This document shows, piece after piece, positions 8,308 through 17,800 of a stretch of 45,085 nt of DNA. The notes beneath the pieces were generated by a model. The model made no database searches. It worked only from the letters and a program-made list of their open reading frames with translations, and was not told where the DNA came from. Source of the DNA: CAZABP01 sp964483245 (GTDB lineage: Bacteria > Planctomycetota > UBA1135 > UBA2386). Where the stretch lies: positions 1-45,085 of the forward strand of contig CAZABP010000039.1 of the NCBI GenBank assembly GCA_964483245.1, given 5' to 3'. A program made the position numbers and the translations under genes. Within the stretch, counting starts at the first letter, position 1, and each line of letters starts with the position of its first letter.

Positions 8308-9069
8308 CTACGCGCGTCCCTGCGCGCGCCAGATCTCGAGCGCCTGGTCCTTGGTCAGCACGCCGGCGCGCACGAGCGCCTTGAGGCCTTCCTTCAGCTT
8401 CTCCGGATCGCCGAGCATCGCGGCGACCAGCGGATTCTGCAGCGACGACGCCGTCGTGGCCGCCGCAGACGTCGCATCCGGTTCCGGCTCCGGGTCGGCC
8501 AGTTCGGCGACCAGGTGATCTTCGAGCAGATCCTGATCCGGCGTTGCCGCCGTCTCCGGCGCGACCTCCGCGGCGCTCTTGGCGACTTCGTCGAGCGAGA
8601 CCGCGAACGGATCGAGCCCGATGTGCTTGTCGTCGAGCTGCGCGGTGCCTTCGTTGCGGAACGAGTCGAGCATCGGGCCGACGAGGTTCTTCATCTGCGC
8701 CGGCACGATCCGCTCGGCTTCGGGGCCGCTGTAGAACTGCAGCACCTGCATGAAACCCTGCGCGCGGCGGATGGCGTCCTTCAGGAACTCCTCGACCTCG
8801 TGGGTGACCTTGTGGTCGCTCTGCTCCGCATGATCCTCGGAGACCTTCTGCACGATCTGCGCCGCGGTCCGCGTCGCATCCGCGAAGAAGTCGTGGACGT
8901 CCTGCGTCAGCCGTTGCTGCTGGACCTCCTTCCGCTCCTGCTCCTCGATCTCCCGCAGGACCTCCTGGCCCTTGGCGATCGGACGCTGGATCTGGCCGCT
9001 CTGGGCCTGACGCATCTTCCGCTCGCGGCGGAACTGCTCGAAACCACTGGTGCGTCCAGGTTGCTTCAT
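8308..9069 (-). CDS. Conserved-looking hypothetical protein, 253 residues
   Basis: Not recognised. The start ATG at 9069 begins MKQPGRTSGFEQFRRERK; longer frames would run into the cca gene and are not preferred. The N-terminal 110 residues are highly charged and predicted helical, rich in Q, E, K and R (for example IEEQERKEVQQQRLTQDVH), so coiled-coil is likely. The middle has VPAQMKNLVGPMLDSF, then an acidic, proline-alanine-rich linker (about 170-205). The C-terminus PEKLKEGLKALVRAGVLTKDQALEIW looks like a small helical domain. There is no signal peptide or membrane segment. It follows cca after 17 bp on the same strand, so co-transcription is likely, but this gives no function. Confidence 0.75.
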   Translation of the reverse strand: MKQPGRTSGFEQFRRERKMRQAQSGQIQRPIAKGQEVLREIEEQERKEVQQQRLTQDVHDFFADATRTAAQIVQKVSEDHAEQSDHKVTHEVEEFLKDAIRRAQGFMQVLQFYSGPEAERIVPAQMKNLVGPMLDSFRNEGTAQLDDKHIGLDPFAVSLDEVAKSAAEVAPETAATPDQDLLEDHLVAELADPEPEPDATSAAATTASSLQNPLVAAMLGDPEKLKEGLKALVRAGVLTKDQALEIWRAQGRA

Positions 9070-9086
9070 CGGCGTCTCCGCCGGCT

Positions 9087-10469
9087 CTATCGGTCCCCCC
9101 GCCGCTCCGGCTTGACGCCCGATTCGACCAGCGAGCGCAACTTCGACAGCGCCGTGTCCCGATCCGGGATTTCCCCGGCGGCGACCATCTCGTCGACCGC
9201 CGCGAGCAGCGTCCCGACCCGCGGGCCGGGCGGTACGCCGAGCGCCAGCACGTCGCGCCCGGTGCACAGCGGCGGTGGCGGCAGCGGCGGCAGCGTCTCC
9301 AGCTCGCGACTGGCATACTCGTGGATCCCGAGCAAGCCGTGGCTCGCTTCGCAATCCGCGCGGTGGAACTGCAGATGGTGCGCGAAGCCGGCGCTGCGCA
9401 GCCAGCGCTCGCGCCGCGGTGCGGCCATCTCCGGCAGGCTGGCGAACCGGATGTGGTCCCGGCAGATCTCGACGACGCGCTCGCGCACGTCCTTGCCGAT
9501 CCGCAGCCGCCGCAGGATCTGCTCCGCCATGTCGGCGGAGACGACGTCGTGCCGCGAGAAGCGGATCCGATCTTCGGCGCGCTCGAACGTCGCCGGTTTC
9601 CCGATGTCGTGCAGCACGGCGCTCCAGGCGAGCACGCGATCGCCGGCCGGCACCTGCGCGAGCACGAGGCAGACGTGCGTCAACACGTCCCCTTCCGGAT
9701 GGAACTGCGGCGGCTGCGGGATCCCCTCCATCGCGACCAGCTCCGGCAGCACGTACGAAGCGACACCGCTGCGCACCAACAGCCCGAGTGCACGCCCGCG
9801 GCCGATCCCGCGGAACATCCGGTCCAGCTCGCCGGCGATCCGCTCGGCCGACAGGTGTGTCAGCAGCGGCGCCGTCTGCGCAATGGCATCCGGCAGCTCG
9901 TCATTGAGCTCGAGATGGCAGCTCGCGGCGAACCGGATCGCGCGCAGGATCCGGAGCGGGTCTTCGCGCAGGCGCGTGACCGGATCGCCGATCACGGCGA
10001 GCCGGCACAGGCGGAGGTCCTGGATCCCACTGGTCGGATCCTGCAGCTCGCCGGTCAGCGGATCGAAGTACAGCGCGTTGACCGTGAAGTCGCGCCGCTG
10101 CGCGTCCTCGGCGACGCCCACACCGAAACGGACCACGTCGGGATGGCGGTGGTCGGAGTAACCGGCCTCCGCGCGCATGCTGGTGAGGACGACGTCCCCC
10201 TGCCCGTCCGCCCCGCGCAGCAGCACCATCCCCAGGCGCGGGTCGGCGGCCGCCGCCTCGGGGAACTGCGCAACCAACTCTGGCCCGCCCAGTTCGACGG
10301 CGCAGTCCCAGTCGTGCGGCGGCCGCCCGATCAGTGCGTCGCGCACGGTGCCGCCGACGACCCAGGCGCGTCCGCCGCTACGCGTGGCGCGCTGCAGGAT
10401 CTGCTGCACGGCCGGCGGCGCCTGCAGCCGGCGCGCGAGCCATGCCTGCGGGCTTCTGCCGGCATTCAT
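9087..10469 (-). CDS. cca: CCA tRNA nucleotidyltransferase / poly(A) polymerase family
   Basis: Class II nucleotidyltransferase of 460 residues that adds or repairs the CCA end of tRNA (or adds A tails; the two are hard to separate by sequence). Residues 39-55 hold the signature GGTVRDALIGRPPHDWD, with the metal-binding D53 and D55. The family's RRDFTVNALYFDPLTGELQD block follows, then the RLREDPLRILRAIRFAA block. A C-terminal HD domain is marked by VLHDIGKPATFE. The start ATG at 10469 is chosen because a -10-like TATGTT lies 8 nt upstream and the shape of the N-terminus fits; an ATG at 10511 would overlap the divergent gene at 10502. The 253-residue unknown follows. Confidence 0.93.
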   Translation of the reverse strand: MNAGRSPQAWLARRLQAPPAVQQILQRATRSGGRAWVVGGTVRDALIGRPPHDWDCAVELGGPELVAQFPEAAAADPRLGMVLLRGADGQGDVVLTSMRAEAGYSDHRHPDVVRFGVGVAEDAQRRDFTVNALYFDPLTGELQDPTSGIQDLRLCRLAVIGDPVTRLREDPLRILRAIRFAASCHLELNDELPDAIAQTAPLLTHLSAERIAGELDRMFRGIGRGRALGLLVRSGVASYVLPELVAMEGIPQPPQFHPEGDVLTHVCLVLAQVPAGDRVLAWSAVLHDIGKPATFERAEDRIRFSRHDVVSADMAEQILRRLRIGKDVRERVVEICRDHIRFASLPEMAAPRRERWLRSAGFAHHLQFHRADCEASHGLLGIHEYASRELETLPPLPPPPLCTGRDVLALGVPPGPRVGTLLAAVDEMVAAGEIPDRDTALSKLRSLVESGVKPERRGDR

Positions 10470-10477
10470 GGCGCGGC

Positions 10478-10483
10478 AACATA
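10478..10483 (-). promoter_or_regulatory. -10-like TATGTT, probable leaderless promoter of cca
   Basis: Minus strand GC-TATGTT, 8 nt, then ATG at 10469. It lies in the 32-bp divergent gap shared with the gene starting at 10502. There is no ribosome-binding site between hexamer and start. Confidence 0.45.
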
Positions 10484-10501
10484 GCGCCAGCAGCCGACCC
10501 G

Positions 10502-11203
10502 ATGACCGCATCCACGTTCCAACCCGCCCCGCCCACCTCGAGGCCAGGCCGCCTGCAGCGCCTGCTCGCGCGCTGGAACCTCGGCAATCTGCTGTTCACG
10601 CTCGGGCTCGCGATCATCGGCATGCTGCTCGTCGTTCCGGACCTGACCGGTCGCCGCGTCGCGCGGATCGAGAACCGCGCCGAGCGCACGGCTGCGTTGC
10701 TGCTGTCGGTCGCGCAGCAGGCCGCGCCGCTCGAGCTCGCCTCAGCCGACGCGGCTCGCGAGGTCGAGCAGCGACTGCGCGCCGGCTGCCAGGAGGCAGG
10801 CTTTCCGAACTCCGATCTGCCCGAGCTGCGTCACGAGCCGCTGCGTCCCGATCCGCAGCAGCCGGTCCTGCTGTTCGCCACGAAGCACTATTGGTTCATG
10901 CTGAGCCGCCAGCCGGCGACCGAACCGGAGCGCGAACCCGCCGCCGACGCACCGTTCGAAGTCCTCGCCTGGCCGCGCGAGCCGCTCGGCGGCGGCCACA
11001 CGGCCTTCGTGTTCGCGTCCGGCCGGGATCCCGTCTACTCCCGCAACCTGGTCGCCAACTACGCCGGCACGCAGAACGCGCCGTTGCCAGGCCAGGCGCG
11101 CCCGCGCACGGCAGGCGTGCCAGGTGAGGTGCGGACGTACTTTCACGGGTACGACGACGAGCGCTGGATCGTGTTGCAGGACGCGGCGCTGCGCAACCGG
11201 TGA
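10502..11203 (+). CDS. Single-pass membrane protein of unknown function
   Basis: 233 residues, not assigned to a family. The start ATG at 10502 gives a short cytoplasmic N-terminus and one membrane helix at about residues 29-47 (GNLLFTLGLAIIGMLLVVP), after which the rest would lie outside the cytoplasm. The following LTGRRVARIENRAERTAALLLSVA is helical. The region shows no catalytic motif. The C-terminal phrases FASGRDPVYSRNLVANYAG and YFHGYDDERWIVLQDAAL look like conserved surface patches of a secreted beta-rich fold, but this is impression rather than identification. It diverges from cca and converges on the HEAT-repeat gene. Confidence 0.72.
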   Translation: MTASTFQPAPPTSRPGRLQRLLARWNLGNLLFTLGLAIIGMLLVVPDLTGRRVARIENRAERTAALLLSVAQQAAPLELASADAAREVEQRLRAGCQEAGFPNSDLPELRHEPLRPDPQQPVLLFATKHYWFMLSRQPATEPEREPAADAPFEVLAWPREPLGGGHTAFVFASGRDPVYSRNLVANYAGTQNAPLPGQARPRTAGVPGEVRTYFHGYDDERWIVLQDAALRNR

Positions 11204-11206
11204 CCC

Positions 11207-11226
11207 GCTCGCGATCCGCCGCGAGC
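11207..11226. terminator. Hairpin between convergent genes
   Basis: Perfect inverted repeat GCTCGCG-ATCCGC-CGCGAGC (7-bp stem, 6-nt loop), 3 bp after the stop of the gene ending at 11203 and 28 bp from the stop of the convergent HEAT gene. It could end transcripts from both sides. No T-run follows, so it is not a textbook intrinsic terminator. Confidence 0.45.
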
Positions 11227-11254
11227 ATCCCGATGCCGGCGCGCGCGCTGGCGA

Positions 11255-13027
11255 TCAGAAGAACTCGAACAACTGATCGTTGATCAGCTTCCGCATCGGC
11301 TCCGCCTCCTCGCCGAGCATCTGCCGCCACTCCATCGCATCCTCGAGCGTCAAGTCGCGGCGCAGCCACTCCATGCACAGCAGCCGGAGCTGCGGGATCT
11401 CCGTGCGATCGCGCACGACGGCGCGGTAGCGGTCGTAGATCTGCTGGCGCAACTCGGGCGTGGTGTCCTGGCGGGCGGCGATGTTGCCGAGCGTCGTCAG
11501 CAGGCAGGCCCGGCGGCGGTAATCGGCGCGATCGATGCCGTCGAGCAACGCCATGACCTGCGGGCCCACGCCATCCAGATTCGCCAGCTGCAGCGCGGCA
11601 TAGCTGGCGGTCGTGTATGCGTGGTCCGCAGCCAGCGGACGTTCTCCGGCCAGCAACACGTCGCGCAGCGGCGCAAACGCGGATGCGCTGCGGATCCGGC
11701 CGAGCGCCGTCAGATAGCGGCGCTCCTCGCCCTGCGGGGCCTTGCGCAACCGCTCCACGAGAAGCGGCACGGCCGCCTCCTCGCGCAGTCCGACGACGTC
11801 CTCGAGCGCCTGCACGAGCACGTTCCCGCTCCCGGTCGCGAGGTCGGTCAGGATCTGCTCGATCGGCCCGCGCACGCCACGGTCGCGCAGCGCCCGCAGC
11901 GCAGCCAGCCGCACGTCCTCGTCCGCATCGAGCGACAGCGTCAGCAGCGTGTTGTCGACGTTTGGCCCGGGCACCTGTGCGATCGCGGCGATGCATGCGC
12001 GCCGCACGAGCGGCGACCGATCGACCGAGGCTGCCATCGCGAGATCGAGCAGGGTGCCTAGGTCGGTGCCCGCCAACCCTTCGAGCGCGAGCGCCTTGCT
12101 CTTGGGGTCGTCACCTTCGAGCGCCCACTTCAGCAGCTGCGAACCGCGCGCGTCCTTGTGCCGGTGGAACACGACCGCAATCGCGATCTTCAGGTCGCCG
12201 CGCACGTCCGGCCACAGCGGTTCGAGCACCGGGCGTTGCAGCTCTGGCGGCAGCTGCACGGCCTGCTCGACGATCGTGCGGTGCAGCGCCGTGAACCGCG
12301 GGTCGGAGATCAGCTGGTGCAGCAACGCCGGCAGCTCCGGCTGCAGATGGCGGCAGGCTGCCTTGACCCATTCCATCTGGCCGAGCAGTTCGAACCGCGG
12401 CAGCATCGCGAACGCGCGGCGTGTGCTCGCGGCATCGCCGGACCAGACGAGCGCGCGCGCGGCCGCGGCGCGGATTCCCGGCAGCTCGTGCGCCAGCGCG
12501 CGCAGCAGCGCCGGCGCGAACCGCGGATCGCCGGCGCTCCCCATCGCCTCGACCAGGTTCTGCACGTGGTCGGTCCGGCTGCGCTCCTGCGTGGCGCGAT
12601 CGAACGTCTCGATCAACAGCTCGACCGTTTCGTCGTCGGGAGCGTCGAAGAACTGCTTGGCCATCAGCCATGCGTCCCGCGAGCAGGCACCGGACAGGTT
12701 CTGGATCACCCGCTCGAGCGCCTGCCGGCGGGTCCGGCCGTACCACTGGCCGGAGGTCTCGGGCGAGCGGTGGACCGGCCCGCCGAACTGCGGGAAATCC
12801 GCATGCCACGGGGTCGCTCCATGCGGCCCGCCATCACCCGCGGACGCGCCGTGCGCTCCATTCGCCGGTGGAGCCGGGGCCGGTTCCTGCTCCTCCCCGC
12901 ATGCGGCGAGCAGCGCCGCCAGCAGGAGCCCGTTCCGGAACGCAGCAGCGCGGCTGGTGCCCGAACCGCCGCGCGCCGGACGCTGCGTCGCAGCGGGGAA
13001 GGAACGGGCGCAGCGCTGGGTGGGCAT
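11255..13027 (-). CDS. HEAT-repeat lipoprotein
   Basis: 590 residues. The N-terminus has a long charged lead, then FRNGLLLAALLAACGEE with a lipobox ending at Cys43, followed by a low-complexity Pro/Ala/Gly/His linker (about 46-75). The rest is alpha-helical HEAT or PBS-lyase-like repeats of about 30-35 residues, for example DPRFAPALLRALAHELPGIR, DRSPLVRRACIAAIAQVPG and LDADEDVRLAALRALRDRG. Such solenoids bind proteins. No enzyme motif was found. The start at 13027 puts the signal peptide unusually far in, but a -10-like TATCCA 7 nt upstream supports it; a later alternative start is possible. It follows the TolC-like gene by 32 bp on the same strand, so it may act at the cell envelope with it. 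Confidence 0.78.
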   Translation of the reverse strand: MPTQRCARSFPAATQRPARGGSGTSRAAAFRNGLLLAALLAACGEEQEPAPAPPANGAHGASAGDGGPHGATPWHADFPQFGGPVHRSPETSGQWYGRTRRQALERVIQNLSGACSRDAWLMAKQFFDAPDDETVELLIETFDRATQERSRTDHVQNLVEAMGSAGDPRFAPALLRALAHELPGIRAAAARALVWSGDAASTRRAFAMLPRFELLGQMEWVKAACRHLQPELPALLHQLISDPRFTALHRTIVEQAVQLPPELQRPVLEPLWPDVRGDLKIAIAVVFHRHKDARGSQLLKWALEGDDPKSKALALEGLAGTDLGTLLDLAMAASVDRSPLVRRACIAAIAQVPGPNVDNTLLTLSLDADEDVRLAALRALRDRGVRGPIEQILTDLATGSGNVLVQALEDVVGLREEAAVPLLVERLRKAPQGEERRYLTALGRIRSASAFAPLRDVLLAGERPLAADHAYTTASYAALQLANLDGVGPQVMALLDGIDRADYRRRACLLTTLGNIAARQDTTPELRQQIYDRYRAVVRDRTEIPQLRLLCMEWLRRDLTLEDAMEWRQMLGEEAEPMRKLINDQLFEFF

Positions 13028-13034
13028 CGGGCGG

Positions 13035-13040
13035 TGGATA
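13035..13040 (-). promoter_or_regulatory. -10-like TATCCA, possible leaderless promoter
   Basis: Minus strand AC-TATCCA, 7 nt, then ATG at 13027, inside the 32-bp gap after the TolC-like gene. It would give the HEAT gene its own transcript besides read-through. Confidence 0.4.
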
Positions 13041-13059
13041 GTCCGGACGGGATCGGGAG

Positions 13060-14775
13060 TCACTGGCCTTTTCGGCCACTGCCGCCGCGGCCCAAAGGCG
13101 CCTCGAGGATCCCCTGCACGTGCAGCAGCTCCGCTTCGGAGATCCTGCGATCGAGCAGGTTGCGCAGCAGGCTCGTCCGCGCCTCCTGCAGCGCCTGGAT
13201 CCGGCGGTTCACCTCGAACACGGTGCTGGCACCGACGCGCAGCTTGATCCGCTCGGTGTCCAGGTCCGTCTCGGCGAGCCGCATGCTCTCCTGTCCGGCA
13301 CGGATCGTCAGCGCGAGCGTCCGCAGGTTGCGCACGACCTGCCGTACCTGCCGGCTGACCTCGATCTCCGCCGCATACAGCTCGGCGAGCTGGCGCTGCA
13401 GCTCGAGCTGCGCGCGGTCCCGTTCCGCCAGCGCCGCCGAGTTCCCGATCGGCAGCGCGAACTGCAGCTGCAGACTCCAGTCCGGGAATTCGAACCCCCA
13501 CAGCGTGTTCATCGAGCTGCCGTACGTGTTGCTGACTCCGTCGGTCGTGTAGCTCGTGACGAGGTCGAGCCGCGGCAGCACCTCGCGCGCGGCGACGCGC
13601 TGATCGATCTCGGCCATCGCGACCGACGCGCGCTGCGCCTTCAGGTCCGGCCGCTCGTCCAGCGCACGCCGCGCCAGCGCGCGCCAGTCCATCTCCTGCT
13701 CGTCGATCTGCGACAGGATCGGCGTCGTCGGCACCAGATTGCGGCGCCACAGCGAGCCATCCGCATCGTCGAACAACAGCCGGCGCAGCGCGTCCTCCCG
13801 TTCGCGGATGTCGTTTTCGGCACGGATCAGCTCCTCCTGCCGGCGTGCGACGTTTGCCTCGTCCGCCACGCGGTCCCGCTCGGCGAGCTCACGCACCCGG
13901 ATCCGCTCCAGCGTGATCCGCAACTGCTCCTGCGCCAACTCCAGGCTGGCGAACACGACGCGGTAGTTCTCGCGCGCGAACACGAGCTCCCAGTACGCCC
14001 GGACGATGTCGAGCATGACGTTCTGCACGTCCTGCTCGAACGTGTTGACCGCGGCGCCGACGGCGACGGTCGCCTTGCGCTCGTCGGCGAGGTTCGTGTC
14101 GGCCCAGGCTCCGCGCAGCAGCGGCTGCGTGTAGCTGACCGTCAGGTCGTTCGTGTACAGCGAAGGCGGGAACCCGGGGATCTGCGCCGACTGCTGCAGG
14201 CGCAACGGGGTGTACGACAGGTCGAACAGTCCGCCGCTGACCAGGCGCTGCCGGAAGCCGAGCGTGCCGGAGTAGATCTCACGCTCGAGGCTCGGTTGGA
14301 AGATGTTCTGCGCCTGCTCGTTGGAGCGCGAAACCCCCATGTTGGTGTAGAGCTCCGGCTCGAACCCGGCCTGCGCGGTGCGCAAGTCGGTCTCGGCCAG
14401 CCCCGGCAGATACGCGCGCGCGCGCAGATCCACGTTGTTGTCGCGGCCGAACGCGAGTGCGTCCTCCAACGACAGGCCGAGCGTCTCGCCATCCTGGTCG
14501 CTGGGGATCGGGATGTGCGACAGCGCATGCTGCTGCGGCTCCTGCGGATCCTGCTTCGGCGCCTGCGGATCCTGCTTGCCCGCCGGCTGCGGATCCTGTG
14601 CCGCTGAAGCCGGTGAGGCCGGAGACGTCGGGTTCGGGTTGGGGTTGGGGTTTGGGTTGGGGATGGAGTTCCGGTCCGGGTTCCGGTTCGGCTGCGTCGG
14701 CTCCTGCGCCGCCACCCCTGCTGCGAGCAGCAACACGAATCCTGCCGTCGCCGTCGGCCTGCGCAGTCGGGTCAC
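13060..14775 (-). CDS. TolC-family outer-membrane channel protein
   Basis: 571 residues from a GTG start at 14775. A signal peptide (about 1-23, ending AGVAAQ) is followed by a disordered stretch of Asn-Pro and Gln-Asp-Pro repeats (about 25-85). The remaining sequence has the outer-membrane efflux pattern: LSLEDALAFGRDNNVDLRA at the start of the fold, long helices with repeated LELQRQLAELYAAEIEV and GQESMRLAETDLDTERIKL motifs, and two pseudo-repeats. TolC-type trimers form the exit duct of type I secretion or tripartite efflux pumps. No membrane-fusion protein, RND or ABC exporter lies nearby, so the partner is unknown. The HEAT-repeat lipoprotein is its only likely operon mate. Confidence 0.88.
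   Translation of the reverse strand: MTRLRRPTATAGFVLLLAAGVAAQEPTQPNRNPDRNSIPNPNPNPNPNPTSPASPASAAQDPQPAGKQDPQAPKQDPQEPQQHALSHIPIPSDQDGETLGLSLEDALAFGRDNNVDLRARAYLPGLAETDLRTAQAGFEPELYTNMGVSRSNEQAQNIFQPSLEREIYSGTLGFRQRLVSGGLFDLSYTPLRLQQSAQIPGFPPSLYTNDLTVSYTQPLLRGAWADTNLADERKATVAVGAAVNTFEQDVQNVMLDIVRAYWELVFARENYRVVFASLELAQEQLRITLERIRVRELAERDRVADEANVARRQEELIRAENDIREREDALRRLLFDDADGSLWRRNLVPTTPILSQIDEQEMDWRALARRALDERPDLKAQRASVAMAEIDQRVAAREVLPRLDLVTSYTTDGVSNTYGSSMNTLWGFEFPDWSLQLQFALPIGNSAALAERDRAQLELQRQLAELYAAEIEVSRQVRQVVRNLRTLALTIRAGQESMRLAETDLDTERIKLRVGASTVFEVNRRIQALQEARTSLLRNLLDRRISEAELLHVQGILEAPLGRGGSGRKGQ
14629..14663. repeat. GGGTTNGGGTTGGGG low-complexity repeat inside the TolC-like gene
   Basis: Plus-strand runs of GGGTT and TTGGGG units, resembling telomere or G-quadruplex sequence. 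On the coding strand they spell alternating Asn-Pro codons in the disordered N-terminal linker. The neighbouring 14520-14600 has three copies of TGCGGATCCTG, encoding Gln-Asp-Pro units. Confidence 0.7.
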
Positions 14776-14783
14776 GCGCGCGG

Positions 14784-14789
14784 ACGATA
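14784..14789 (-). promoter_or_regulatory. -10-like TATCGT, probable leaderless promoter of the TolC-like gene
   Basis: Minus strand GC-TATCGT, 8 nt, then the GTG start at 14775. It is the same hexamer as at the two lipoprotein genes. It lies in a 69-bp divergent gap. Confidence 0.45.
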
Positions 14790-14827
14790 GCTGCGTGGCG
14801 GCGCGCGACCAAACGATCCGCTCGGGC

Positions 14828-14833
14828 TACAAC
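14828..14833 (+). promoter_or_regulatory. -10-like TACAAC, possible promoter of the DUF4011 helicase gene
   Basis: GC-TACAAC, 11 nt, then ATG at 14845. The spacing is at the long end of the pattern seen at other genes here. No ribosome-binding site is evident. Confidence 0.35.
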
Positions 14834-14844
14834 GACTGCGCTGC

Positions 14845-17800
14845 ATGGCGCTTCCAGCCCCGCGGGATCCGAGTCCGACCGAGCCGCCTGCGCCCGCGGT
14901 CCGGATCCGCGCGGAAGTCGCCCCGCGGATCACGTTCGCGATGCAGCAATGCGACGTTGCGGTCATCGCGGACCTCGTCGTCGAGAACCCCACACCTGCA
15001 GACCTCGAGCAGCTGACGCTCGAGCTCACCGCGGAACCGCCGGTCCTCGGCGCGCGGAGCTGGCACATCGACCGGCTCGGCGCGCAGTCGGAGCTCCGGC
15101 TGCAAGACCGGCGCGTGACGCTCGCCGGCGGCCTGCTCGGCACGCTGACGGAGCGGATGCGGGCGGAGCTGCGCTTGCGCCTGTGCGCGGGCGACGCCGT
15201 GCTGGCCGAGCACCGGCTCGATGTCGTCGCTCTTGCGCACAACGAATGGGGCGGCGGCAGCACGATGCCGGAGCTGTTGGCGGCATTCGTGACACCGAAT
15301 GATCCGGCGGTCGCCGGGCTGCTGCGCGAAGCATCCGGCCTGTTGTCCGCTGCCGGCCGCTCGGGTGCCCTCGAGGGTTATCAGGCGCGCTCGCGGCAGC
15401 GCAGTTGGGAGATCCTGCAAGGAATCTGGGCTGCGGTCTCGGCCCGCGGCCTGACCTACGCCGAACCCCCGGCCAGCTTCGAGAGCGACGGCCAGAAGAT
15501 CCGCTCCCCGGCCGACATCGAAGCGCACGGCCTCGCGACCTGCCTCGATCTGGCGCTGCTGTTCGCAGCCGCGATCGAGCAGGCCGGACTGCATCCGTTG
15601 ATCGTGTTGACCCGCGGGCATGCGCTGGCGGGAGCCTGGCTGCAACCGCAGACCTTGCCAGCGCTGCTGGTCGACGACGCCATGGAGCTGCGCAAGGCTG
15701 CGGACCAGCAGGATCTCGTGCTGTTCGAGACGACGATGGCGACGGCCGCGAGTCCGCAGCCGTTTGCGCGCGCGATCGACGAAGCGCGCCGCCAGATCGA
15801 CGCGGCGCACGAGGAGGCGTTCGGGTTCGCGCTCGATGTCCGCCAGGCGCGTGCACGCGGCATCCACCCGCTGGGCGCCGTGACGGAACGCGGTCCGGCG
15901 GCGGCGGCCGAAGCGATCCGCGCCGGCCCCGGGCTGGACCCGCCACCGGACCTGCCACCGTTCGATGCCGACACCGCACCGCTCGAAGCGCCCCAGACTC
16001 CTGCCGAGCGCATCGAGCGCTGGAAACGCAGCCTGCTCGATCTGAGCAAGCGCAACCGGCTGCTGAACCTGCGCCCGGCGAAGACGGTGCTGCCGATCTT
16101 CTGCCCCGATCTGGCGCAGCTCGAAGACCAGCTCGCGTCCGACCGCTCGCTGAAACTCGTGACTCCGGAGCCGCGCCGCGACCCGGACGCGGACGTCGAT
16201 CGGGAGCTGTACCACCTGCGCACGGGCGAGGATCTGGATCGCCGGTTCGCGCTGGATGCGCTCGCGCGCGGCGAGCTGGTGGTCAACGTCGATCCGGACG
16301 TGCTCGAGCAGGGAGCGCTGGAGCTGTACCGCAAGGCGCGCACCGACTTCCAGGAAGGTGGTTCCAACACGCTGTTCCTGGCGGTCGGGATGCTGCGCTG
16401 GTCGCCGGGCGGCAGCGGCGGGCCGAGCTACCGCGCGCCGCTGATCCTGCTGCCGGTGCAGCTCGAGCGGGCGAGCGCGGCGTCGAAGCCGAAGCTGCGG
16501 CGTCGCGAGGAAGACCCGCTGTTCAACCTGACGCTGCTGGAGATGCTGCGGCAGGACTTCCAGATCGAGCTGCCTGGGCTCGGCGGCGAGCTGCCGGCGG
16601 ACGACGACGGGCTCGACGTCGCGCGGATCCTCGACATCGTGCGGGCGCGCGTGCGCGAGGTGCCCGGCTTCGAGGTGGTCGAGGAGGTCGTGCTGAGCAC
16701 GTTCTCGTTCGCGAAGTACCTGATGTGGAAGGACCTCGCCGAGCGCACGGATGCGTTGAAGGCGGCGCCGTTCGTGCGCCATCTGATCGATCACCCGCAC
16801 GACGCGTATGCGCACGGCGCGTCGTTCCTGGCTCCGGGCGACGTCGATGCGGCACTCGACCCCGCGCAGCTGATGACGCCGCTGCATGCCGACGCCAGCC
16901 AGGTCGTCGCCGTGCACGCCTCCGGCAACGGCGGGGACTTCGTGCTCGAGGGACCGCCCGGCACCGGCAAGTCGGAGACGATCGGCAACATCATCGCGCA
17001 GAACCTCGCGCTCGGGCATCGCGTGCTGTTCGTGTCGGAGAAGATGGCAGCGCTCGAGGTCGTCTACCGGCGCCTCGCGAACTGCGGGCTCGGGGACTTC
17101 TGTCTGGAGCTGCACTCGGCGAAGGTCAGCAAGCGCGCGGTGCTGGACCAGCTCGGTGCCGCGTGGACGCAGCGCGAGTCGCACGATGCCGCTGATTGGG
17201 AGCAGAAGGCGCGCGAGCTGGCGACCGTGCGCCAGCAGCTGAACCGCCTCGTCGCCGTGTTGCACGAGCCGGGGCCGGGTGGCATCAGCCCGCGCGCCGC
17301 CATCGGGCGCGCGGTGCGCTACGGCGACGTCCATCGCTTCCAGCTCGACTGGCCGCGGGATGCGTCCGGGACCGGACACGCGCCGACGCCGCAGGCACAC
17401 GCGCAGCTCGAGGAGATGGCAGGCCGCCTCGGGCAGGAGTTCGCGCGGCTGCAGCCGGAGGACTTCGCGGCGTTCGCCGGCCTGGCACCGGCGGCCTGGT
17501 CGCACGGCTGGCAGGGGGACGCCGTCGTGGCTGCGCATGCGCTACAGGAGCAGCAGCAGCAGTTGCTGCGCCAGCGGCGCGCGTTCGTCGAACGCCTGGG
17601 GATCGCCGATGCCGGGGACGAACTGGCGGAGACCGCGGCCCTCGCTGCGATCGCCGCGCTCGTGCCGGACTGCGCGCCGCGGAACCTGCGGTTCGCGCTG
17701 AGCGCAGACGGGGACGCGGCACTGGCGGCCCTCGGCGAGGCACTCGACGCGCTGCGGCGCTACCGCGAGCAGCGGCCGTCCCTCGCGCGCGAGTACCCGG

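Noticed and set aside
14629..14663. Telomere or integrated linear-replicon end
   Set aside because: The TTGGGG-like repeat is inside the TolC-like gene, in frame, and encodes an Asn-Pro linker.
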